A DNA stretch of 64,000 nucleotides, taken from the NCBI RefSeq assembly GCF_023330685.1, contig NZ_CP097128.1:3572120-3636119 (forward strand), given 5' to 3'. Source of the DNA: Conexibacter sp. DBS9H8. GTDB lineage: Bacteria > Actinomycetota > Thermoleophilia > Solirubrobacterales > Solirubrobacteraceae. Shown here one piece after another: positions 49,292 through 57,867 of the stretch. The position numbers and the translations under genes are program-made. The first letter of the stretch is position 1, and each line of letters opens with the position of its first letter. The notes below the pieces were generated by a model. It had not been told where the DNA came from. It did not search any database and worked only from the letters and a program-made list of their open reading frames with translations.

Positions 49292-50872
49292 ATGGACTAC
49301 CCGGTTGAGAGCTTCACGGAGGCCGAGCGCACGCTGCTGGCGCCGCACTTCTCCAACCTCGACCGGCCGACCTTCGCGCTGCTGAACCTGCCCGAGACGG
49401 TCAAGGGGGCGCTGTTTGCCCGCTACTCCCGCTACCCGGGCACGCTGCGCCGGCTGTTTCTCGACGAGTTCGCCGGCGACCTCGGCGCGGTGAGCGCCGG
49501 GCCCGGCGAGAGCGGGCGCGCCGCCGCCCTCTATGACCGCATCTTCCTCGGCTACGGCGATGATTCGGTTGCCCAGCTTGGTGGTGCCCACGTCGCGACC
49601 GAGTTCGTCTCCAACGTGCTCACCAAGGTGCTCCAGCGCCCCCGGCTCGGCGCCTACCTGGAGCAGTCGACCCGCTACATCGCCTATGACCGTCCGATCG
49701 AGGGGAGCGACCGCTTCCGCTACTACCGGGACGTCAACCTCGGCGCGTCCTACGCGGCCGCGATGGACACGATCTTTGCGACCTACACGACGCTGCTTCC
49801 GGAGGTGGTCGCCTGGGGCCGGCGGGCGTTTCCCCGCGTCGGGGATGAGCCCGAGGCCGCCCACGAACGTGCCGTCCGGGCCAAGGCGCTCGACCTGCTG
49901 CGCGGCCTGCTGCCGGCCTCCACCCTCTCCCACATGGGGATCTACGCGACGGGCCAGACCTACGAGCAGCTCATCCTTCATCTGCTCGCCCATCCGCTCC
50001 CGGAGGCGCGGCGGACCGGAGAGGCGATCCTCTCTGAGCTCACCGATGTCATCCCGAGCTTCCTCTCACGGATCAGCCGACCCGACCGCGGGGGTGAGTG
50101 GATCGACTACCTACAGCGCCGCCGCGCCGCCGGCGAGCGCTGGGCGGACCGGCTCGGGCTGGCCGAACCCGCCGCCGGCGCGGGCCCGTCAGTGCGCCTG
50201 CTGCGCGCTGACGGGAATGAACTCGACCTGCTCAGCGCCCTGCTGTTCGAGGACAGCCACCGCTCTGAGTCCGAGCTGCGCACCGCCGTGGAAGCGCTCG
50301 CCCCACCGGAGCGGACGGCGCTGCTGAGCGACCTGATCGGTGAGCGGCGCAACCGTCGCCACCGGCCCGGCCGGGGGTTCGAAGCCGTGCGCTACCGGTT
50401 TGAGATCGTCGCCGACTACGGCGCCTTCCGGGACCTCCAGCGCCACCGCATGCTCACCGTCCAGTGGCAGACCCTCGGCCCCGACCTCGGCGCCGACGTG
50501 CCCGAGGAGCTTGCGGCCGCCGGGGTGGCCGACGCGTACCGATCCGCCCTGGAGGTGTCCGCCGGGGAATACCGTCGTCTCGTGAGCGTCGGGCTCGCGG
50601 ACGCGGCCCCCTACGCGCTTGCGCTCGGATACCGGATCCGCTTCATCCTCGATCTCAACGCCCGGGAGGCGATGCAGCTGATCGAGTTGCGCTCCGGCCG
50701 GGAGGGGCACCCGGGCTACCGCGCGGTCGCCCATGAGATGCACCACCAGATCGCCAGCGTCCACCCCGCCGTCGCCGCGGCGATGACCCACGTCGACACG
50801 GCGACCGAGCCGCGGCTGGAGCGCATCCTCGCCGAACTGCGGCGGCCGGCCGAGGCGGATCCGCGAACCTGA
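49292..50872 (+). CDS. Tandem ThyX-like flavoprotein
   Basis: 526 residues with two ThyX-like halves. In the first, RPRLGAYLEQSTRY (residues 116-129) aligns without gaps to the ThyX motif RHRxxSxNExSxRY, keeping E, S and RY but losing the central His. In the second, RHRMLTVQWQTLG (384-396) keeps RHR but lacks the NExSxRY part; YALALGYRIRFILDLN and ELRSGREGHPGYRAVAHEM resemble the ThyX C-terminus. Single ThyX proteins are ~220-250 residues. It may be a heterodimer-like, fused thymidylate synthase with one or two hybrid active sites, or a ThyX-derived enzyme with another role. TAGGAT lies 14-19 bases above the ATG. Confidence 0.8.
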   Translation: MDYPVESFTEAERTLLAPHFSNLDRPTFALLNLPETVKGALFARYSRYPGTLRRLFLDEFAGDLGAVSAGPGESGRAAALYDRIFLGYGDDSVAQLGGAHVATEFVSNVLTKVLQRPRLGAYLEQSTRYIAYDRPIEGSDRFRYYRDVNLGASYAAAMDTIFATYTTLLPEVVAWGRRAFPRVGDEPEAAHERAVRAKALDLLRGLLPASTLSHMGIYATGQTYEQLILHLLAHPLPEARRTGEAILSELTDVIPSFLSRISRPDRGGEWIDYLQRRRAAGERWADRLGLAEPAAGAGPSVRLLRADGNELDLLSALLFEDSHRSESELRTAVEALAPPERTALLSDLIGERRNRRHRPGRGFEAVRYRFEIVADYGAFRDLQRHRMLTVQWQTLGPDLGADVPEELAAAGVADAYRSALEVSAGEYRRLVSVGLADAAPYALALGYRIRFILDLNAREAMQLIELRSGREGHPGYRAVAHEMHHQIASVHPAVAAAMTHVDTATEPRLERILAELRRPAEADPRT

Positions 50873-50988
50873 TCGGGGTGGCCGGCGCGAGCACGCCGAC
50901 GGAGTCAGCCGCGATCCTGCCCACCCGGTCGGCGCGCTCGCGCCACCCGGGCCGCCATGCCCGGGCCCCAAGGTAGACTGACGATCGT

Positions 50989-51699
50989 GTGCGGCGCCCC
51001 CGTGAACGAACCTCGACGGCGGTGAACGCGCCTCCCGGCGTGGTCGATCCCGACACGCTCGTTCCACGCCGCGCCTGGACACGGCCTCCCCAGCGTTGGT
51101 CGGTCCTCGTCGGTGTCCTGATCGCCGTCATCGTCCTCGGCAGCGTCGTGACCGACCTGCTGCACCATGCCAACGCCCCCGGGCGGCTCAGTGACCTGCA
51201 CCGCTACTACACGGCCGAGGAAACCGATCTGGCGTCCTGCTCCGGAGGTCTGCACGACTCGCTCGTCGCCCTCGAGGCGATCTTGAACCACAGCTCCCGT
51301 GACCGGGCGACGGCCGAGAGCGTCGCCGCAGCGGGCGCGCAGGCGTGCAGCCCGGCACTGAATGAGACCCTGTACGGCATGGAGACGACCGCTCCTCCGA
51401 GGTCTCTCGCGGGGACGGCCGCGGCGAAGGCCGGAAGTGATCTCAACGCCTGGGCGTACCCAGACGCCTCGACTGCCCAGGCCGACATCGGACGGCTGCT
51501 GCGCGGTCCCAGCGCACGAGCGGGCACGCTGGAACGCCAGCTCGATCGGGAACTGGTCAGCCTGAAGAGCTTCGGGGAGCGGATCCAGAGACTGTTCGCC
51601 ACCACCGCCGCACGCCTGCACGGCAGGCTGCGCCCGTTCCGGCCCTCGATCGTGCTCGCTCCCCCGGCCGGGCTCGATCCTCGGAGGGGCCCGGCATGA
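50989..51699 (+). CDS. Membrane-anchored protein of unknown function
   Basis: 236 residues from a GTG with TAGACT ten bases upstream. One N-terminal membrane helix (WSVLVGVLIAVIVLGSVVTDLL) and a ~170-residue, mostly helical extracytoplasmic part with two Cys (ASCSGG and QACSPAL) that could form a disulfide. No family recognised. Confidence 0.65.
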   Translation: MRRPRERTSTAVNAPPGVVDPDTLVPRRAWTRPPQRWSVLVGVLIAVIVLGSVVTDLLHHANAPGRLSDLHRYYTAEETDLASCSGGLHDSLVALEAILNHSSRDRATAESVAAAGAQACSPALNETLYGMETTAPPRSLAGTAAAKAGSDLNAWAYPDASTAQADIGRLLRGPSARAGTLERQLDRELVSLKSFGERIQRLFATTAARLHGRLRPFRPSIVLAPPAGLDPRRGPA

Positions 51700-51835
51700 C
51701 TGGACCTGACGTTGCGGGGGGCGGAGGAACGCACCCGCCTCGCCGGGGGAGCCCGCCCTCGACGGTCGGGCGGGCCCGTTCACCTGCGACATGGCTGCCC
51801 TCCAGCCGACCGGTTTCTGACAGAGATGGAGTGCG

Positions 51836-53038
51836 ATGAGGACACGACGAAACGCTCACTCGGGTACCGAGCCGCGACGCCGGGGTCTCCGGCGGCCGGG
51901 CGGACGGGGCCTGGCCGGCCTCCTCGGCACCCTGATCATCTGCCTGCTCCTCTCCGGCTGTGGCGCCGGCGGTTCCCCGTCGGCCGGCCTCGCCCGCGTA
52001 CCGGCCTCCAACCGGGCCGTCGATCCCGGGAGCTCACTCGGCGGCCGTCCTGCACCGGACTTCAGTCTCCTTGACCAGTTCGGCCGGCCGGTGTCCCTGA
52101 GTCAGTTCCGCGGCAAGGCGGTGATCGTCGCGTTCGTCGATTCGCGGTGCACGACCGTGTGCCCGCTGACGACCGTGAGCATGGTCGAGGCGCTGCATCT
52201 GCTCGGGCCGGCCGCCCGTCACGTGCAGCTTCTCGGCATTGACGCAAACCCGGTGGCGACACGCGTCGCGGATGTCCGCGCCTACTCGGTCGCCCACGAC
52301 ATGATGCACAGCTGGCTGTTCCTCACCGGCCCGCTCGACAAGCTCAAGCGGGTGTGGAAAGACTACGGCGTGTTCGTGCAGGCGGCCGCCGGCAACATCG
52401 ACCACGAGCCGGCGATCTTCCTCATCCGCCCCGACGGTCGCGAGCAGACGCTGTTCCTGACCCAGATGTCCTACGCGGCGGTCTCCCAGCAGGCACAGGT
52501 CCTCGCCGACGCGACCGCTGCGGTACTCCCCAAGCACCCGGCTGCGCGTCACTCGGTCTCCCTCGCCGCTCGGCACGGTATCCCGCCGACGGCCCCGGTC
52601 ACCCTCTCTGCGGTCGGCGGTGGCCAAGCCGGTCACGGGACTGTGCAGCTCGGCCGGGGCCACGCTCACCTCGTCGTCTTCTTCGCCTCCTGGCTCGACG
52701 AGACCTCCGACGTCACCGCTCAACTGTCGGCGCTCAACCGGTACCAGGCCGTCGCAGCGCGGCGGGGGTGGCCGTCGGTCGTGGCCATCGACGCCGCCAC
52801 GACCGAGCCGAACCCCGGCGCCCTTCCGCGCACCCTCGCCCAGGTGCGAGGCGGACTTCACTACCCGGTCGTTCTCGACCGCACCGGCACCCTCGCCGAT
52901 GGGTATGGCGCCCAACAGGTCCCGTGGATCACGCTCGTGTCCGCCACGGGCCGAGAGCTGTTCACGAGCAGCGGCTGGTTCAGCTCGGCGGCGCGCCTCG
53001 AACAGGCCGTCGCCCGGGCGCTCGGCCAGCGGGGCTGA
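51836..53038 (+). CDS. SCO1/SenC-type lipoprotein fused to a cysteine-less thioredoxin domain
   Basis: 400 residues. Lipoprotein signal with Cys42 in LLLSGCG. SCO1 domain (~70-235): PDFSLLDQFGRPVSL, copper ligands Cys105 and Cys109 in SRCTTVCPLT, and His190 in NIDHEPAIFLI, all intact, so it can deliver copper to the CuA site of cytochrome oxidase. A second thioredoxin-like domain (~260-400) has FFASWLDETSD where TlpA proteins have WASWCGPC, and VPWITLVSATG with the cis-Pro region; both cysteines are gone. GGAG lies five bases before the ATG. Convergent with the tlpA-ctaG end of the cox operon. Confidence 0.88.
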   Translation: MRTRRNAHSGTEPRRRGLRRPGGRGLAGLLGTLIICLLLSGCGAGGSPSAGLARVPASNRAVDPGSSLGGRPAPDFSLLDQFGRPVSLSQFRGKAVIVAFVDSRCTTVCPLTTVSMVEALHLLGPAARHVQLLGIDANPVATRVADVRAYSVAHDMMHSWLFLTGPLDKLKRVWKDYGVFVQAAAGNIDHEPAIFLIRPDGREQTLFLTQMSYAAVSQQAQVLADATAAVLPKHPAARHSVSLAARHGIPPTAPVTLSAVGGGQAGHGTVQLGRGHAHLVVFFASWLDETSDVTAQLSALNRYQAVAARRGWPSVVAIDAATTEPNPGALPRTLAQVRGGLHYPVVLDRTGTLADGYGAQQVPWITLVSATGRELFTSSGWFSSAARLEQAVARALGQRG

Positions 53039-53169
53039 TGCCCCCTGGCACCGTCCTCCCCGACCAACCGCTGGTCGGCCGGCCCTCGACCGGGGGATCG
53101 AGCAAGGCAGTCAGACGGGCGCAGAGACAGACTGCCGACCGCCCGCGACCTCGGCGGCGCGACCGCGAC

Positions 53170-53688
53170 CTAGGCCCGCGCGATCGCGGCGGCGAGCGTG
53201 TGAGGGGTCTGTGGGCCGATCAACGCGCCGACGATCTGACCGGCAGGATTGAGGACGATCGTCGTCGGGAGGCCGAGCAGGCGGTAGGCGGCCGCGGTCG
53301 CTCCCTGAGGGTCGTCGAGCACCGGGAACGTCCACCGGTAGTGGGCGATGAAGCGGCGAGCGGCCGCACGGCCGTCATCGTCGGCGATCCCGATGATGTG
53401 CCCACGTCCAGCCGGCGAGCGCGCAAAGCGCTCGATCGCCGGTGCCTCCGCGTTGCAGGGACCACACCAGCTCGCCCAGAACACGACGAGCGTCGGGTGC
53501 CCGCGGAGCGAGGCGAGATTGACAGGTGGCCCTTGGATCACCTGCGTCGGCAGCGCCGGCGCAGCGCGACGCGGGGTGCCGCGGCCGTGCGCGAGTACGC
53601 CGACGAGGATGAGCGCCACGAGCGCCACGGACACGGCTGTGACGACGACGCGGAAGCGTCGCAGGCGCGCGACCCCACGCCGGAGCAT
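53170..53688 (-). CDS. TlpA-like thiol-disulfide oxidoreductase
   Basis: 172 residues. One N-terminal membrane anchor (VVVTAVSVALVALILVGVLA), then a thioredoxin fold with active site WASWCGPC (Cys75, Cys78) and GLPTTIVLNPAGQIVG containing the cis-Pro. Such proteins keep the Cys ligands of CuA and SCO1, or apocytochrome c cysteines, reduced. It is the last gene of the cox cluster, following ctaG by 88 bases. Confidence 0.93.
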   Translation of the reverse strand: MLRRGVARLRRFRVVVTAVSVALVALILVGVLAHGRGTPRRAAPALPTQVIQGPPVNLASLRGHPTLVVFWASWCGPCNAEAPAIERFARSPAGRGHIIGIADDDGRAAARRFIAHYRWTFPVLDDPQGATAAAYRLLGLPTTIVLNPAGQIVGALIGPQTPHTLAAAIARA

Positions 53689-53776
53689 CAGCGGAACACC
53701 GGAACCGTCACGACCGGCCGGCGGCGTCGGGCTCGCTCACTCCCGCGCGCGCGTCGGCCTCCACCACTGGTCTGCC

Positions 53777-54688
53777 TCACCACCGGCTCCACGGGGAGGA
53801 GCTCGGCCAGCGCGGGCGACCGACCGCACGGGGCCTGAGGATGTTGTCGATCGCGGCGTCGACGCTGCCCTCCTCGTTGATCAGCCGCTTGAATACGCCG
53901 ATCAGCGCGGGCACCGCCCACAGATCGCCGCACACCCAGAGGATACCCCCGGCAAGCTGCTGGTCGGCGAACGGCGCGAGGGTCACTCCCGGAATGTGGC
54001 TGTAGCTCGAGTACCAGGAGTGCTGGCTGAACAGGCTCATCGCCATCGCGAGGACCCACATGACGATGCTCGTCCCGACCAGAGCCCCCACCTGCCCGGC
54101 GAGCGTCATCCGGTTCTTGACCGGAGGTGACGGGATCAGTTGCAGCCAGAACACGATGCCGATGGCGAACATGCTGCCGTGCATCAACCAGATGTGCACG
54201 GTGCCGTTCTTTTCGGCAAGGTTGAACAGCACGGGCAACTGCCAGACAAGCATCACTGCGTTGAATGCACAGACCGCGACCCACGGCCGCATCAATCCGC
54301 GCCCGAGCGCCCGGAACGGGCGGGCCCAGCCCCCATGAAGCATCGACGGAAGCGAACGGCGACGCCAGGCGAGCGGCACTCCGAGCAACAGCGGCTGCCA
54401 GGGCGCCCCCGCGACGATCGCCGCCGGCGCGAGGAACATCAGCAGGACGTGCTGGATCATGTGGATGAAGTAGTAGTCGTGCGCCCAATAGTCGACCGGG
54501 GACTCGACGGTGAGTAGCAGGATCGCGATTCCGGCGTAGAAGCGCAGCGCCCGGCGCCGCAGGTCGGGGAGCCGCTCGGGACGCGAGCGCCGGATCAGCC
54601 GTCTCAGGCCGACGCCGTGCCACAACACGACGAACCCCGCAACGAGCAGGAACGGGTCATAGGACCAGTGTTCGGTGAGCAGGCTCAT
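53777..54688 (-). CDS. ctaG: Cytochrome c oxidase assembly protein, CtaG (caa3 type)
   Basis: 303 residues, about seven membrane helices. YWAHDYYFIHMIQHVLLMFLAP, NAVMLVWQLPVLFNLA, HIWLMHGSMFAIGIVFWLQLIPS and DQQLAGGILWVCGDLWAVPAL are characteristic of the Bacillus-type CtaG family (PF09678), with conserved histidines that may handle copper. It sits directly downstream of the oxidase genes. The C-terminal ~30 residues are polar. Confidence 0.92.
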   Translation of the reverse strand: MSLLTEHWSYDPFLLVAGFVVLWHGVGLRRLIRRSRPERLPDLRRRALRFYAGIAILLLTVESPVDYWAHDYYFIHMIQHVLLMFLAPAAIVAGAPWQPLLLGVPLAWRRRSLPSMLHGGWARPFRALGRGLMRPWVAVCAFNAVMLVWQLPVLFNLAEKNGTVHIWLMHGSMFAIGIVFWLQLIPSPPVKNRMTLAGQVGALVGTSIVMWVLAMAMSLFSQHSWYSSYSHIPGVTLAPFADQQLAGGILWVCGDLWAVPALIGVFKRLINEEGSVDAAIDNILRPRAVGRPRWPSSSPWSRW

Positions 54689-54777
54689 TACGACGCAGCG
54701 CGCGGGGCCGACAGGCCGACCGGGGTGGCATCGCGAACCCGGCGGTCCTCAGGCTGCACCGCCAGACCCTCAGACCC

Positions 54778-55104
54778 TCAGCCGCCGGCCCCAGGGGGTG
54801 GAGCGGGTCCGTCCGGAAGCTTCGGGGTGTGGCCGAGGTCGGCCACGGTCACCGGGGCGGGGCCGGGGCTGGGCGCGGCCCCGCCGCCCTCCGGGGAGGT
54901 CGCCGTGTCGGTTACCGCCGCCGTCACCGGCGCCGGGCCGGGCGTCACGGCGAGCAGGTCCGGGTGGTGACCGGGCACCTCGCGTGTGCGTGAGAACACC
55001 GTGTACAGCGTGCCGGCGATGATGATGAACAGCAGCATCGGCAGAGCAAAACTGAGCGTGGACCCACTGCCCGCACCGATCGTCAAAACAATTGTCAAAA
55101 ACAT
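54778..55104 (-). CDS. Small membrane protein of the cytochrome oxidase operon
   Basis: 108 residues. MFLTIVLTIGAGSGSTLSF is a short hydrophobic start, followed by a membrane helix (ALPMLLFIIIAGTLYTVFS), and then a Pro/Ala/Gly-rich, extracytoplasmic or cytoplasmic tail. ATG with GGAGG close upstream. No family recognised; size and place between ctaE and ctaG suggest a subunit-IV-like or assembly role (inference). Confidence 0.8.
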   Translation of the reverse strand: MFLTIVLTIGAGSGSTLSFALPMLLFIIIAGTLYTVFSRTREVPGHHPDLLAVTPGPAPVTAAVTDTATSPEGGGAAPSPGPAPVTVADLGHTPKLPDGPAPPPGAGG

Positions 55105-55126
55105 TGAGCCTCCAAGCCGTTCAGCG

Positions 55127-55837
55127 TCACAGCAGGTAGAAGAGAACCCAGAACAGGATCGCCACGACGGCCAGGTAGTTCCAGAGCAGCGTGAAGGCAC
55201 TCAGGCGAGCCTGGAAGTGCTGGACGGTGAACGTCTCGGCGTAGCTGGGAGGTTGTTCGGTCAGATACTCCGCCGGGATCGCGGCCGCCCGCACCAGCAG
55301 GATCCGCAGCCAGAACATCGTCGCAAACGCGATGATCAGGTAGATCGGCGTGAAGGCGGTGTAGACGCTGTCAAAGCCCGAGGCTCCGGCCGGGAACGGC
55401 AGGGCGGCGAGCTGGTAGACCATCAGGCCGACGGCGATCAGGCCGAGCGTGAGAGCCACACGTGCTCCCGCCTGCCAGGTCACCTTGTGACCAGCCTTGA
55501 TCCGTGCCAGAGCGGCCGTCTGGGTGACGGCGCTGATCACCACGAGCGCCATCACGAGGGTGCCGGCCCAGGCCTGGGGTAGCACGGCGCCCCGTGGGTG
55601 CCACATCCCGTGGGAGTTGATCGATCGCAAGTAGAAGTAGGAGAAGAGGAAGGCGCCGAACAGGAACGAGAGCGCGCCGACGGCCATCCGCGCGACCGCC
55701 CACGTCGCCTTGAGACCCGCCTCGTGGTAGAAGAGCGCCTCTGCCGGGTGGATCCCGATTCCCGCCTCGTCGGACGCCGACAGCGCCTGGCCCTGACGGT
55801 CCCCGAACGTCGACTGACCTGAATTGGTTGCCGACAT
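55127..55837 (-). CDS. ctaE: Cytochrome c oxidase subunit III
   Basis: 236 residues, five to seven helices. FLFGAFLFSYFYLRSI, YHEAGLKATWAVARM, LVMALVVISAVTQTAALARIKAG and TVQHFQARLSAFTLLWNYLAVVAILFWVLFYLL (only the end, LLWNYLAVVAILFWVLFYLL, matters) show the heme-copper oxidase subunit III pattern; the family's conserved WHF-W-E features are changed to LLWNYLAVVAILFW. Begins two bases after the ctaD gene is left unread, that is its ATG lies just upstream of the ctaD stop region in transcription order ctaD after ctaE? In fact ctaD is transcribed first and ctaE follows it by two bases. Confidence 0.9.
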   Translation of the reverse strand: MSATNSGQSTFGDRQGQALSASDEAGIGIHPAEALFYHEAGLKATWAVARMAVGALSFLFGAFLFSYFYLRSINSHGMWHPRGAVLPQAWAGTLVMALVVISAVTQTAALARIKAGHKVTWQAGARVALTLGLIAVGLMVYQLAALPFPAGASGFDSVYTAFTPIYLIIAFATMFWLRILLVRAAAIPAEYLTEQPPSYAETFTVQHFQARLSAFTLLWNYLAVVAILFWVLFYLL

Positions 55838-55839
55838 GA

Positions 55840-57801
55840 TCAGGACCGGGGGGCCGGCATCGACGCGACGGCGCCCGCGAGGACGTCCGGCGGCGGGTCA
55901 AGATCGGCCACCGGCGAAGCGTCCTTGACCCCGTACTCGTAGGGCGCCGAGAGGATCAGCGGAACGCGAGCGAAGTTCTCCGCCGGGGGTGGGGACGAGA
56001 TCTGCCACTCAAGCCCGCGCGACTGCCACGGGTTCCCGACTTCCGGTTCGCGGACGACGACGGTCGACCAGAGGAAGTTGACGACGAAGATCAGAATCGA
56101 GCCGCCGAGGAGGAAGGCGGAGATCGACACCCAGTCATTCAGCGTCTGGAGACGGTGGGCGTACTCGAACACGCGACGGGGCTGGCCCATCGCGCCGATC
56201 GCGAACATCGGCAGGAAGGTCGAGTTGAAGAAGATGAACATCGTCCAGAACTGGATCTTCCCGAGCCGCTCGTTCAACTTGATCCCCATGATCTTGGGCA
56301 GCCAGTAGTAGATCCCAGCCATGAAGGCGAAGATGAGTCCGCCCATGATCGTGTAGTGGAAGTGCGCGAGCACGAAGAACGTCCCGTGCGCGGTGGTGTC
56401 GGCGGCGACGTCAGAGAGGAAGACCCCGGAGATCCCGCCGATCAGGAAGTTGAAGTACATCCCGATCGCGAACAGCATCGGCACCGTCAGGCGGATCTTC
56501 GCCCGCCAGAACGTCCCGAGCGCGACGAGGTAGATGAACCCGGTGGGCACCGAGATCAGCTCGGTCGTGAGCATGAACAGCGGTCGCGCGTTCGGATCGA
56601 TCCCACTGTCGAAGAGGTGATGCTGCCAGACGAAGAAGCTGAGCAGCGACACGCCGATCATGCCCGCCGCCGCCGTCTTGTAGCCGAACAGGGGCCGCCG
56701 GCAGAACACCGGAATGATCTCCGACACGATGCCGAACCCGGGCAGGGCGAGAATGTAGACCTCGGGGTGGCCGAAGAACCAGAACAGGTTCTCATACAGG
56801 AACGGTGACCCGCCCAGGTCGGGAACGAAGAAGGCGGTCTGGATCGTCCGGTCGGTGAGGGTGAGGTACATCCCTCCGACGAGCACCGGAGCGGCGAGGA
56901 CCATCAGGAAGGCCGTCGCGAGCATTGACCAGACGAAGATCGGCAGGCGCCGCCAGCCCATCCCGGGGGCGCGATAGCAGATGATCGTGACGAGCATGTT
57001 GATCCCGGCGAGGATCATCGAGATGCCCATCAGCCCGAAGGCGACGAGGTAGGCGTCCATTCCCTGGGTCGCCTGGTTCGACAACGGAGCATACCCCGTC
57101 CAGCCGGTCGGGAACCCGCTCCACAGGATCGCCGAGAGCAGGATGATGAACGCGGCCGGCGTGAGCCAGAAGGACAGCGCCGAGAGTCTCGGGAACGCGG
57201 TCCGCTTGGAGCCGATCATCAGCGGGACGAGGTAGTTGCCGAAGGGTCCGAGGACGACCGAGGTCATCAGCATCATCATCATCGTCCCGTGCTCACCGAC
57301 GATCTCGATGTAGGTGCCAGGCCCGAAGACATGGGTCGTCGGAGACAGCAACTCGGTGCGGATCGCCATCGCGAACAGGCCCGCGGTGCAGAAGTAGGCG
57401 ATCATCGCGACGAGGTACTGGACGCCGATGACCTTGTGATCGAGCGTGTAGCGGAAGTAGCGAGCGACACCCGGCGTGGCGTAGGTCTCCGTCCCACGCG
57501 TCGGCCGGCCGAGGGCCTGGCGGACGATGTCATTGAACACGCCGAGGCCGCCGAGCCACCCGAGGGTGGCGAACAGGTACCCGAGGACGAGCGCGATGTC
57601 GTTCTCGTTGCTGTTGGCGACACGGGCCACGCCGCTCGTCACCGCGTCGCCGATCAGGCGGCCGATGAGATAACCGACGATCGCACCGAGCAGCGCCGTG
57701 TGGATCGCCGGCCGCTTCCACCAGGCCCGCTGCACGAGGGGCCCGGTCGGGTCCACGCCGCCCGGCTGCTGAGGCAGTACGGGCTCTTCCTTAATTGACA
57801 T
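55840..57801 (-). CDS. ctaD: Cytochrome c oxidase subunit I with extra N-terminal membrane domain
   Basis: 653 residues. The catalytic subunit of an aa3-type oxidase: heme a ligand His171 (GEHGTMMM), CuB ligand His345 and cross-linked Tyr349 in FFGHPEVYI, CuB histidines 394-395 (WQHHLF), heme a3/a ligands His480 and His482 (AHFHYTIMGG). Glu347 of GHPEV is present. Odd: about 105 residues precede the canonical start (YATPGVARYFRYTLDHKVIG), holding two or three hydrophobic segments (HTALLGAIVGYLIGRLIGDA and IALVLGYLFATLGWLGGL). The stop is two bases before ctaE. The upstream AAGGAAAGGG gives a ribosome site. Confidence 0.95.
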   Translation of the reverse strand: MSIKEEPVLPQQPGGVDPTGPLVQRAWWKRPAIHTALLGAIVGYLIGRLIGDAVTSGVARVANSNENDIALVLGYLFATLGWLGGLGVFNDIVRQALGRPTRGTETYATPGVARYFRYTLDHKVIGVQYLVAMIAYFCTAGLFAMAIRTELLSPTTHVFGPGTYIEIVGEHGTMMMMLMTSVVLGPFGNYLVPLMIGSKRTAFPRLSALSFWLTPAAFIILLSAILWSGFPTGWTGYAPLSNQATQGMDAYLVAFGLMGISMILAGINMLVTIICYRAPGMGWRRLPIFVWSMLATAFLMVLAAPVLVGGMYLTLTDRTIQTAFFVPDLGGSPFLYENLFWFFGHPEVYILALPGFGIVSEIIPVFCRRPLFGYKTAAAGMIGVSLLSFFVWQHHLFDSGIDPNARPLFMLTTELISVPTGFIYLVALGTFWRAKIRLTVPMLFAIGMYFNFLIGGISGVFLSDVAADTTAHGTFFVLAHFHYTIMGGLIFAFMAGIYYWLPKIMGIKLNERLGKIQFWTMFIFFNSTFLPMFAIGAMGQPRRVFEYAHRLQTLNDWVSISAFLLGGSILIFVVNFLWSTVVVREPEVGNPWQSRGLEWQISSPPPAENFARVPLILSAPYEYGVKDASPVADLDPPPDVLAGAVASMPAPRS

Positions 57802-57867
57802 CAGTCACCCTTTCCTTAAGAGCCCGCTGTTGTGTGAGTGCCGGCAAAATTGACGTTCGCGAGGATT

